40,915 nucleotides of DNA from Mycobacterium kyorinense (GCF_001672775.1 NZ_LZKJ01000198.1:1-40915); one strand, 5' to 3'; positions 8,074 to 14,735 are shown, counted from the first letter of the stretch. Made by a program: numbers and translations. Notes: a model not told the origin generated them from the letters alone.

Positions 8074-8400
8074 TTAACGCCCCTCCAATACGAACGCGAA
8101 TGTGGCACCTCCGATGAGTAGCATCGCGGACGTACCCGCAATACTGACTGATAAACCGCGCACCCCAGAAGAGTGCGAAGTCAGCAGCAGCATTGCGACG
8201 GTGGCGAAGGCAATCACATCGATGCAGAGCGCAGCGACGAACAGCGCAAATTCATGCTCGTCTAAAAGCGGCCATTTGCCCAAGAGCCAGATGGTCACCA
8301 TGAGCAAGCCCACCATGAGTGGAGCGACTAGTGGAGTCACCCAGCTTGCTATTGCCCACGCACGCGGGTCTAGTCCGCGCAGACGGGTAAGAACCGGCAT
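8074..8400 (-). CDS. Small integral membrane protein (island), 108 aa
   Basis: Four hydrophobic segments: around IASWVTPLVAPLMVGLLMV, FALFVAALCIDVIAFATVAM, a weaker one near LSVSIAGTSAML, and the C-terminal LLIGGATFAFVL. No recognised domain. ATG 8400 has a strong GGAGG site, 42 bases after the stop of the 479-residue Esp-like gene, so it is probably the next cistron after that effector. With the following 107-residue gene it forms a coupled pair of tiny polytopic proteins, as is often seen for immunity proteins encoded beside polymorphic toxins (inference). Confidence 0.7.
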   Translation of the reverse strand: MPVLTRLRGLDPRAWAIASWVTPLVAPLMVGLLMVTIWLLGKWPLLDEHEFALFVAALCIDVIAFATVAMLLLTSHSSGVRGLSVSIAGTSAMLLIGGATFAFVLEGR

Positions 8401-8442
8401 GGCGCCTCCGAAGTTCGACGTCTTATGGTCTGAATATTCTAT

Positions 8443-9882
8443 TTACACTTGCGTTGTACCCCGGGGCACCGGCAAGGGCGGGACCGATGGTGGGTTAGTC
8501 GCGCGCCCGAATGGAGTGGAAGGCTTGTCTGCTCCTGGTACATCGAACTCGGTGTTCCACTCAGTGAAAGGTCCGAATGCCATGCCGCCAAATCCTATTT
8601 CGTGGTGGAACTCAAGGTTTGCTGCGGGTCCCCAAGAGCGGCCCGACCGGGCGGGGTCGATGAGCACGGTATGCGATTGTCCGGTCGGCAAATCTTGATA
8701 GACCTCGAGTGATGGGTAATCAGTGCGCGTACCATCGACGCGTAGACCGTCGGCACCCGGGGTGAACACAAGATCACCATTCACCGTCACGGGATTAACC
8801 GGTCCCATTGGGTTTTTCGCGATTTCTGGGGCAAACGGGTTTGCTGCACTGTATTGAATGCGGACCGACCCGTCGGGGTTCTGCCATACGCGACCCTCCG
8901 GCGCCCGAACTCTTACTTCTCCTGGGCCGCCAGACGCGTCCAACTGTACTGATGGGTTCTGGCGCATCACGACAATACCGTTTTCGTAGTCGATGTACGT
9001 CGTGACCCTTGCGTTTTCTGGGTCGAAATTCCGATTAGCAGTTCTATTGTCCCCGAAATCCCGCGTCCCTGGCCCACTTATGACATCTCTTTGTTCGATG
9101 TATTGCGACGCTCGAACGACACCCTGCCCTGGCACCGGGCGAATTTTCACAACCCGAATTTCGGGTTTGACACCTTTGTATTTTGGATCGTAGCTGTTCG
9201 GATTGAGCGCTTCTGCCGTTTCCCAGTCGATCGCACTGGTCGGTGGTCGACCAAAGACTTGTTTGAACGCTTCGGCGGAGGCGCGTTTACGTGCGTCATC
9301 GTCTCTACCGGTGATCGTGTTGAGATCATCGTCATTGGCGGGGTCCTGGTCCTCATCACGAGGCTCTTTGAGTCCCGGTCCCTGCTTCTTGTTGCCGCCG
9401 AGCGCCTGGTATTCGTCGCCGATGGTGCGAATACGCCCGCCGATCACATTGAGTTCGCTGTTGGACTGCTTGACGATCTCGGCGACATCAGCAATCCCCT
9501 TGCGCGCGATCGGCATTAGCATCTGCTCACGATCTGCGCTCGGCGGCACCGATGCCGCCGCATCGAGGACCCACTGCTTGACTCCGTCGAGGTTCTTGCG
9601 CCCCGCAGCCACCATCGCAGCAGACCGATCGACCTCCGCGCCGAGCCGCTGGTCCAACACCGCCATCTGTCCGAAGGTGCGGCCTTGTCTGCTGTTGGCT
9701 TCCTCGTACGCGTCGGCCGCGGTGCCGGTCCATTGTGCCCCTGGCGCCGCCGACTTCACGCCGCTTTGCGCCTGCCGGAATTGAGCGCTGCAATCAAAGT
9801 CGGCGCCGTCTTGTGGTGTTCCATCGCCTAACGTCGCGCGCGCGTTAGACCAAATGGACATGAAGGCGTCTAGCGCTCCCAC
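8443..9882 (-). CDS. EspA/EspE-like N-terminal domain with unrelated C-terminal domain
   Basis: 479 residues. Residues 1-162 are the same module as in the DUF1023 protein at 5465-7087 (WTGTAADAY at 51-59, then VKQWVLDAAASVPP). Residues ~163-195 are a charged linker (KEPRDEDQDPANDDD). From ~195 to ~450 is a beta-rich domain, with segments such as QVFGRPPTSAIDWETAEALN, VTTYIDYENGIVVMRQNP and NLEFHHEIGFGG, and the end is Pro-rich. I have a faint memory of similar tails in mycobacterial hypothetical secreted proteins of the Rv3899c/Rv2082 kind, but I cannot confirm it. The start is GTG 9882, matching its paralogue; ATG 9861 is an alternative. It sits 93 bases after the EspC-like gene, in the same direction, with its own copy of the island promoter. 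Confidence 0.8.
   Translation of the reverse strand: MGALDAFMSIWSNARATLGDGTPQDGADFDCSAQFRQAQSGVKSAAPGAQWTGTAADAYEEANSRQGRTFGQMAVLDQRLGAEVDRSAAMVAAGRKNLDGVKQWVLDAAASVPPSADREQMLMPIARKGIADVAEIVKQSNSELNVIGGRIRTIGDEYQALGGNKKQGPGLKEPRDEDQDPANDDDLNTITGRDDDARKRASAEAFKQVFGRPPTSAIDWETAEALNPNSYDPKYKGVKPEIRVVKIRPVPGQGVVRASQYIEQRDVISGPGTRDFGDNRTANRNFDPENARVTTYIDYENGIVVMRQNPSVQLDASGGPGEVRVRAPEGRVWQNPDGSVRIQYSAANPFAPEIAKNPMGPVNPVTVNGDLVFTPGADGLRVDGTRTDYPSLEVYQDLPTGQSHTVLIDPARSGRSWGPAANLEFHHEIGFGGMAFGPFTEWNTEFDVPGADKPSTPFGRATNPPSVPPLPVPRGTTQV
9397..9882 (-). repeat. Paralogous 5' module, copy 2
   Basis: Counterpart of 6602-7087. The encoded 162 residues align without gaps; downstream the two genes share nothing recognisable. 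Confidence 0.85.
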
Positions 9883-9917
9883 TCAGGCATCTCTTTCCGT
9901 GTCTCAGACCCCGATTA

Positions 9918-9946
9918 AGTCTAAAGTCTCGAACGCCGAGCCTTGA
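9918..9946 (-). promoter_or_regulatory. Island promoter, copy 2 (upstream of the 479-aa Esp-like gene)
   Basis: Minus strand: TCAAGG (9946-9941), 17 bases, TAGACT (9923-9918), 35 bases before the GTG start. Both boxes match the copy at 7121-7150. Confidence 0.55.
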
Positions 9947-9975
9947 GCAGCAATTAGTCGCCTGCTAATACGCCG

Positions 9976-10665
9976 CTAAAGCGGCGTCGCACCGGTTTTC
10001 GGCGAGGTTTCACTGACCAACATCACGTGTTCGGTCGGCGCCTTGCCGGCCGGCGTGTCTTCGCCGGGCGCAGCTTCATCACGGTTCTCCGACACCATTT
10101 CGACATCGCCTGCGGCGCGCTCACCGTGCTGCTGCGCCAGTTGGCCGGCCTGCTGAACGGCTTGCTGAACCCCCTGCAGCAGCGGTTGAGCCAACTGCCC
10201 GAGCGCCTGGGGTCCACCCTGGAACAACCCTGCCAACGCCTGAGCCAGCTGGCCTCCCATCTGACCCAGCTGCCCGAGCATCTGGCTGGCGCCGGCTCCA
10301 GAAGCCTTGCCTCCCGCAGGTGCGCCCTGCCCTGGCCCGCCCGAACCGCCGGTCGCTTCCCCGGCCGCCCCGAGCTTGGCCGCCGAACCCTGGTCGGCTT
10401 GGTCGTAGGCGTGCGCGGCGGCCTGGAGCGACTCGGAAAGGTGCCTGCCAACGTTGACCGCCCCGTGTATCGAGCCCTGTCGCGCGTCGAGCGCACCGCC
10501 CAAGGCCGAATGCACCGCTGAGGCGATCGGCCCGTGCGTCAGCTCAACACCAGTCGCTTGGGCGGTCGAACCGAGCAACCCCGAGACGCCGGACACGACG
10601 TCTGCATGGGTCTGCGCAAACCCCCGTAAACCGTCGGTCTGGATAAACAGATTTTCTTGGGTCAC
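9976..10665 (-). CDS. EspC-like type VII secretion substrate with long C-terminal extension
   Basis: The first ~100 residues match the EspC/DUF2580 family (ESX-1 EspC and EspF): LTHGPIASAVHSAL aligns with the LTHGP block of EspC, and the domain ends with YDQAD at 87-91, a YxxxD secretion motif. EspC and EspF are about 100 residues long. This one runs to 229, adding a Gly-rich linker, a Gln/Gly/Leu-rich helical stretch (GQLGQMGGQLAQALAG) and an acidic, Pro-containing tail. The GTG start at 10665 has GAGGGA upstream. It heads the island and directly precedes an EspA/EspE-like gene, mirroring the espC-espA and espF-espE pairs, so it probably partners one or both large proteins in export. Confidence 0.8.
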   Translation of the reverse strand: MTQENLFIQTDGLRGFAQTHADVVSGVSGLLGSTAQATGVELTHGPIASAVHSALGGALDARQGSIHGAVNVGRHLSESLQAAAHAYDQADQGSAAKLGAAGEATGGSGGPGQGAPAGGKASGAGASQMLGQLGQMGGQLAQALAGLFQGGPQALGQLAQPLLQGVQQAVQQAGQLAQQHGERAAGDVEMVSENRDEAAPGEDTPAGKAPTEHVMLVSETSPKTGATPL

Positions 10666-10707
10666 GTGTCCCTCGTCTCAGCGATTGCACCCACCTACGC
10701 TGCGCAC

Positions 10708-10715
10708 AAGTCTAA
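10708..10715 (-). promoter_or_regulatory. Island -10 element, copy 3 (upstream of the EspC-like gene)
   Basis: TTAGACTT on the minus strand, identical to the extended -10 of the two other island promoters, 44 bases before the GTG start. The TCAAGG -35 box is not conserved here. Confidence 0.4.
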
Positions 10716-10776
10716 GGGCGTGCAGACGAGGGCCAGACCGGAAATTTCTTCCGCGTCCGCTCCAGCCGGACTGAAG

Positions 10777-11244
10777 CTACGCCGGGGAAATCCCGGAACT
10801 CAGTACCCGGACCGCACTGATCAGCCCGTCGAGCAGATCGCCGTCCTTGAATGCCGCGGCGGCCGCAGCAACCCCCAGCGGTGCAGCCGATTCGGCTCCC
10901 CGGCCCCGCAGCTGCGAGCCATAAACCACCTCGATCGCACGCTGGTCAGGCGAGACGGCCACCAGCACCGCATTGTCTGGTGTGGGCACGTCGGCGAGGA
11001 TTTCGCGGGCCCGGGCGGCGGTGTCGCCGCCGAGGTCGCCGATATAGACCGCGAACCGCGCATCGGAGTCCCGCGACCCATAGGTCAGCGCGTCATCGAG
11101 GGTGGCGAGGTCTTTGATCGGGAACGGGTAGTGCACCGACACATCGCCGGGCTCGGTCACCCCGGAGATCCGTCCGCTGGCGGTGATCACCGAGCCATTG
11201 GGCAACCCGGCGGGTTCGACGGTCGCAATCTCACCACTTGCCAC
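10777..11244 (-). CDS. DUF5130 / TPM-like protein (Rv2468c type)
   Basis: About 155 residues, matching M. tuberculosis Rv2468c through most of the length (VHYPFPIKDLATLDDALTYG, RFAVYIGDLG, VPTPDNAVLVAVSPDQ, RGRGAESAAPLGVAAA). This is a compact alpha/beta domain of the TPM (TLP18.3/Psb32/MOLO-1) sort. Function is not established and no catalytic residues can be claimed. GTG 11244 has GGGAGG at proper spacing; GTG 11253 sits directly against that site and is less likely. The gene overlaps the 3' end of ctaJ by 14 bases, so the two are translationally coupled. In M. tuberculosis this gene is next to pepN; here the Esp-like island separates them. Confidence 0.85.
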   Translation of the reverse strand: MASGEIATVEPAGLPNGSVITASGRISGVTEPGDVSVHYPFPIKDLATLDDALTYGSRDSDARFAVYIGDLGGDTAARAREILADVPTPDNAVLVAVSPDQRAIEVVYGSQLRGRGAESAAPLGVAAAAAAFKDGDLLDGLISAVRVLSSGISPA

Positions 11245-11464
11245 TGGCGCCACCTCCCACGGTCAATTCGGAGCCGTGGCCATGGTGACCATCACCGACA
11301 GCCTCGTCGGTGGCGGCCCACAGGATCGGCGGGTGGGTCCATGGCTCGGACAACTTGTAGGTCGCCGGGTGGGCGCCCTTGTGCGACCAGATCAGCGCCA
11401 CTAACACGATCACCAACAACAACGGGATTCCGAGGAAGTACAGGTGGATCTCCATCAGGCTCAC
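11231..11464 (-). CDS. ctaJ: Probable aa3-type cytochrome oxidase small subunit CtaJ (Rv2468A type)
   Basis: A 77-residue protein with one transmembrane helix (LYFLGIPLLLVIVLVALIW) and a C-terminal tail (HPATYKLSEPWTHPPILWAA, His/Gly-rich, ending GGGASGKW). This pattern is what I recall for CtaJ, an accessory subunit found in the mycobacterial III2-IV2 respiratory supercomplex, encoded beside the DUF5130 gene. Start GTG 11464 (VSLMEIHLY) has a TACGGT -10 seven bases upstream and no ribosome-binding site, consistent with a leaderless mRNA. ATG 11455 is the alternative. The name rests on memory of the family. Confidence 0.7.
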   Translation of the reverse strand: MSLMEIHLYFLGIPLLLVIVLVALIWSHKGAHPATYKLSEPWTHPPILWAATDEAVGDGHHGHGSELTVGGGASGKW

Positions 11465-11513
11465 GACGCAAACCGTATCCCACCGCTGCTTGGCAGTGAA
11501 AGGGCCTCGGTCG

Positions 11514-12041
11514 TTACCTATTGCGACTGTGATCGGTGCACGTGACGACGATGACCTCGCTGCGGTTGCGTCCGACCCGGCGCAGCTGGTGCGGAAGTGA
11601 CGAGTCGAAATATGCGCAGTCGCCCGCCTCCAAGGTGACTGTCCGATCTCCGCAGCGCATTTCGACGGTACCGGAATGAATAAACACCAACTCTTGGCCG
11701 GCGTGGACCGGGTGCGGATGCTCACCGAATTCACGGGTGGGATGAACAATGAACGGAGACATGGCTTTTCCCAGCATGCCGGCTGCCACCGCGTGATAGC
11801 GGTCCACTGAGCGGCCCTCGGCGCGGTCGATCGACAGCGTCGTATCCGCTGAATCCGTGGAGAACAGCTGCGCTACATCGACTTCAAGCGCGCGGGCCAC
11901 CTCTAACGCCACTGCGATCGAGGGGGTCGAACGCTGGCGTTCGATCTTCGAGAGGTAACTCTTGGTCAGCCCAGTCGCGTCGGCGAGTTGCTCGAGCGTC
12001 ATCCCCCGCTGCAGCCGCACTGAGCGCAGCAGAGCACTCAT
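11514..12041 (-). CDS. XRE-family regulator with C-terminal cupin domain
   Basis: 175 residues. An N-terminal helix-turn-helix (about 5-60: RGMTLEQLADATGLTKSYLSKIERQRSTPS) is followed by a cupin beta-barrel (about 95-170: EFGEHPHPVHAGQELVFIHSG, DCAYFDSSLPHQLRRVG), the PuuR/SutR type that binds a small metabolite. ATG 12041 has GGAGGTG nearby. A longer frame from 12092 would start inside the operator palindrome and is unlikely. It is divergent from the nitrilase gene, and the perfect palindrome at 12086-12116 lies between them. The natural reading is a local, ligand-responsive regulator of itself and of the nitrilase/membrane-protein pair. The ligand cannot be named. Confidence 0.88.
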   Translation of the reverse strand: MSALLRSVRLQRGMTLEQLADATGLTKSYLSKIERQRSTPSIAVALEVARALEVDVAQLFSTDSADTTLSIDRAEGRSVDRYHAVAAGMLGKAMSPFIVHPTREFGEHPHPVHAGQELVFIHSGTVEMRCGDRTVTLEAGDCAYFDSSLPHQLRRVGRNRSEVIVVTCTDHSRNR

Positions 12042-12085
12042 CGCACCTCCGTCATCGCGCGTCCCACGGCAGGAGTTTACACGTT

Positions 12086-12116
12086 CCACCATAAGACACC
12101 TCGTGTCTTATGGTGG
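12086..12116. promoter_or_regulatory. Perfect palindrome, probable operator of the XRE-cupin regulator
   Basis: Two perfect 14-base arms (CCACCATAAGACAC and its complement) separated by CTC, in the intergenic space between regulator and nitrilase. It ends 22 bases before the nitrilase ATG and 9 bases before a TAGCGT -10 (12126-12131), so occupancy would block the nitrilase promoter. It is AT-richer than its surroundings. Confidence 0.8.
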
Positions 12117-12138
12117 ACGTTGTGTTAGCGTCTGGGGC

Positions 12139-13098
12139 ATGGTCCTCGCAGCGGCCCTGCAGTTAGAAGCGGTACTCGGCGATATCTCAGCCAACCTGGC
12201 GGCCTGCGAACGACTTGCCGACGAAGCGGGCCAAGCGGGCGCCGCCGTCATCGCGCTACCGGAATTCTTTACCACCGGAATCGGTTTCGACACGTCGCTT
12301 GCCGCAGCCGCGCTGCCACCAGACGGTGCGGCCACCGAACTACTGACCACGCTCGCCGCTCGCCACGGGGCGCTAGTCGGGGGTTCGTTTTTATGCCGCG
12401 ACCCCGATGGCCACGTCCGTAACGCGTACGTGCTTGCTGATGCCGGCGGTGTCGTCGGACGGCACAACAAAGACCTACCCACGATGTGGGAGAACGCGTT
12501 CTACGTGGGCGGCGATGACGACGGCGTCCTGAATACCGGGGAGCACGCGGTCGGGGCGGCGGTGTGCTGGGAATTGATGCGCACCCAAACCGTTCGACGC
12601 CTACGTGGCCGGGTAGATCTGGTCATGACGGGCTCGGGGTGGTGGTCGGTTCCCGCCTGGACACCCCGCTCGGTGTTCGCCCGTCTCGAGAACGACAACT
12701 CCGCGACAGCCCGTCGGGCGGCGGCCTCGTTTTCGCAGTATGTGGGTGCGCCGGTCGTCCATGCCGCCCACGCCGGCTCGCTGACCTGCCCGATGCCGTG
12801 GCTGCCCGTGCAGTACCGGGGTCATTTCGAGGGCTCGACGCTGATCGCCACCGCAAGCGGCACCGTCGTCGCCGAACGGCGCGCCGACGAAGGCGAAGGG
12901 GTCGTCCTCGGCGAAATCGCCCTCGGCCGCCAGAAGGCCACCCTGGAACCACCGGCCGGCTTTTGGCTGCATCAACGCAACTGGTTGTCCGCGTCCGCAT
13001 GGCATTACCAGCGCTGGCATGGGCGGCGTTGGTATCGGCGTCACGTCGCAGCCAAGCAAGGCGGGAGTCTCACATCGCATACGACTAAGGAGACATGA
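12139..13098 (+). CDS. Carbon-nitrogen hydrolase (nitrilase superfamily)
   Basis: 319 residues with the complete catalytic triad: Glu42 (ALPEFF), Lys111 (RHNKDLPT) and Cys143 (AVCWELMR). The family hydrolyses amides, nitriles or N-carbamoyl compounds. The substrate here cannot be read from sequence. It has a long, aromatic and basic C-terminal tail (WHYQRWHGRRWYRRH) that I do not recognise. The start at ATG 12139 has no clear ribosome-binding site but lies 7 bases after TAGCGT, so the mRNA is probably leaderless. The stop overlaps the next ATG (ATGA). Control by the divergent XRE-cupin regulator is likely. The gene is not in this position in M. tuberculosis. Confidence 0.88.
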   Translation: MVLAAALQLEAVLGDISANLAACERLADEAGQAGAAVIALPEFFTTGIGFDTSLAAAALPPDGAATELLTTLAARHGALVGGSFLCRDPDGHVRNAYVLADAGGVVGRHNKDLPTMWENAFYVGGDDDGVLNTGEHAVGAAVCWELMRTQTVRRLRGRVDLVMTGSGWWSVPAWTPRSVFARLENDNSATARRAAASFSQYVGAPVVHAAHAGSLTCPMPWLPVQYRGHFEGSTLIATASGTVVAERRADEGEGVVLGEIALGRQKATLEPPAGFWLHQRNWLSASAWHYQRWHGRRWYRRHVAAKQGGSLTSHTTKET

Positions 13099-13541
13099 TC
13101 TTGGAGTGCATGAGCCCGGTGTTGGGCACCGACACGGTTGTGACGCTGCTGGCGGCCGGTCTGATCTTCCTGCTGGCCCTGAGCTTGGGCGTATGGAAGT
13201 ACCGCCAGATGGCCACCCGGCCCGAACATCTCGCTCACCCGTATGTGGACATCGCACACCGTGCCGCTCTGCTCTACTCGTTCGCCACGCTGTTGACTGC
13301 CGTGTTTGTCGAGCTCAGCGCCTGGCCCAGCTGGGTCAATCTGACCGCGGCAATGGTCCTGGTCTTCTTCTTTGTCGCTGCCATCCTCAGCTACATCGTG
13401 CACGGCGTCCTGCAGGACACCACGAACCAGTTCGAGCACCCGGGTCCGGGGCTGCACATCTCGATGGCGTTGCTCATCGTCGGTGAAATTGGCGGCTTCG
13501 CGGTTCTGCTCGCTGGATTCATCGCCGCTCAATTCGGCTGA
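13095..13541 (+). CDS. Four-helix membrane protein coupled to the nitrilase
   Basis: 148 residues with four hydrophobic segments: VVTLLAAGLIFLLALSLGV, LLYSFATLLTAVFVELSAW, AAMVLVFFFVAAILSYIV and ALLIVGEIGGFAVLLAGF. It has a cytoplasm-like basic loop (KYRQMATRPEH) and no recognised family. The ATG overlaps the nitrilase stop by four bases, with GGAG upstream, so translation is coupled. It could be a transporter accessory or membrane partner for the nitrilase substrate or product, which is inference. It ends 3 bases before the convergent HNH gene. Confidence 0.75.
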   Translation: MILECMSPVLGTDTVVTLLAAGLIFLLALSLGVWKYRQMATRPEHLAHPYVDIAHRAALLYSFATLLTAVFVELSAWPSWVNLTAAMVLVFFFVAAILSYIVHGVLQDTTNQFEHPGPGLHISMALLIVGEIGGFAVLLAGFIAAQFG

Positions 13542-13544
13542 GTG

Positions 13545-14192
13545 CTAGGCGGCTCCCTCACCTAGATACCGTGCCCACGCCGGGTCGAGCTCTTTGACCG
13601 TCGACAGCAATCGCCAATGCTGCCCCTTCGGCGATGCCGGCGCCAACCGCAGCGACCAGCCCAGCTCGGCCAGCAGCCGGTCCCCCTTGCGGTGGTTGCA
13701 TGTCGAGCAACACGCCACGCAGTTCTCCCAGGAGTGGTCTCCGCCGCGGCTGCGGGGCACCACGTGGTCGACGGTGTCGGCCTTCGAACCGCAGTAGGCG
13801 CAGCAGAAGCGGTCCCGGTGCATCAGCGCCGCGCGGGTCATCGGGACCCGGGCGCGGTACGGCACCCGCACATAGGATCGCAGCCGGATCACCGACGGCA
13901 CCGCGATCGACCTGGTCGCCGAGTGGATCACCGGCCCGGCCGGATCGTCGTGCACCACGTCGGCCTTGCCGCAGATCAACATGATGATCGCCCGTCGCAT
14001 CGGCAGCGCGGTCAACGGCTCGTAGGTGGAGTTCAGCAGGAGCACTCGCCGGCGATTCCAGATGGATCCCGCGTCACGCGCGGTGGGCGGAGGACTGTCG
14101 ACGCTGTGCAGGCATGACCCGGGTACGGGGCCGGTTAGCCCTGCCGCGACACCGGAACTGCGGTGGCCGCGGCGTCTCTTATGCTGCGCCAT
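13545..14192 (-). CDS. HNH endonuclease-domain protein (Rv2469c type)
   Basis: 215 residues. The N-terminal third has the conserved RRVLLLNSTYEPLTALPMRR block typical of this actinobacterial/cyanobacterial HNH group. The C-terminal HNH domain has two CxxC zinc knuckles (CAYCG and CSTCNHRKGD) around the catalytic DHVVPRSRGG. Target and role are unknown for the family; proposed uses are DNA processing or repair. ATG 14192 has GGAGGA nearby, which decides against the longer frame from 14237. It is divergent from glbO. Confidence 0.9.
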   Translation of the reverse strand: MAQHKRRRGHRSSGVAAGLTGPVPGSCLHSVDSPPPTARDAGSIWNRRRVLLLNSTYEPLTALPMRRAIIMLICGKADVVHDDPAGPVIHSATRSIAVPSVIRLRSYVRVPYRARVPMTRAALMHRDRFCCAYCGSKADTVDHVVPRSRGGDHSWENCVACCSTCNHRKGDRLLAELGWSLRLAPASPKGQHWRLLSTVKELDPAWARYLGEGAA

Positions 14193-14292
14193 ACGTCCTC
14201 CGCCGAACAGTCCACCATGATTCGCGATCGACCGCACGCCAAATTGGCGTGTCTGCGCTGGTCGATCCGGTGAACAACCGGTGCTGTCGCCA

Positions 14293-14312
14293 CGGCGGGC
14301 GGTGGCCCGCCG
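14293..14312. promoter_or_regulatory. GC-rich hairpin upstream of glbO
   Basis: A perfect 8-base stem (CGGCGGGC) with a GGTG loop, ending 15 bases before the first glbO ATG. It could fold in a 5' leader if the mRNA starts upstream. The role is unknown, and in DNA this GC-rich it could be chance. Confidence 0.3.
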
Positions 14313-14327
14313 GCGCCATGCCCCACA

Positions 14328-14735
14328 ATGGAGGAGATGGAACCGCTACAACAACCGTCGTTCTATGACGCCGTCGGCGGCGCCGAGACCTTCCACGCCA
14401 TCGTCGCGCGTTTCTACGAGCTGGTCGCCGAGGACGAAATTCTGCGCCCGCTTTATCCCGAGGATGACTTGGCCGGGGCCGAGGAACGGTTGCGGATGTT
14501 CCTCGAGCAGTACTGGGGCGGGCCGCGGACCTACTCGGAACGGCGAGGTCACCCGCGGCTGCGGATGCGCCATGTTCCGTTCCGGATCACGCCGATCGAA
14601 CGCGACGCCTGGTTGCGGTGTATGCACACCGCGATCGCATCGATCGACTCGCAGACCCTGGACGACGCGCACCGCCAAGAGCTGCTGGACTACCTGCAGA
14701 TGGCGGCGCACTCACTGGTGAATTCCGCGTTCTAA
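14328..14735 (+). CDS. glbO: Truncated hemoglobin O (group II)
   Basis: Small haem protein of 135 residues that binds O2 and probably aids respiration or NO detoxification near the membrane. It is collinear with M. tuberculosis trHbO: SFYDAVGGAETF, the B-helix RFYELV, the proximal-His segment RHPRLRMRHVPF-like stretch (GHPRLRMRHVPF) and the invariant Trp of the G helix (DAWLRCMHTA). There are two possible starts, ATG 14328 and ATG 14337. The second gives a length closer to the 128-residue tuberculosis protein but has a cramped GGAGG. The stop overlaps the aglA start (TAATG), a coupled pair also found in M. tuberculosis. Confidence 0.94.
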   Translation: MEEMEPLQQPSFYDAVGGAETFHAIVARFYELVAEDEILRPLYPEDDLAGAEERLRMFLEQYWGGPRTYSERRGHPRLRMRHVPFRITPIERDAWLRCMHTAIASIDSQTLDDAHRQELLDYLQMAAHSLVNSAF

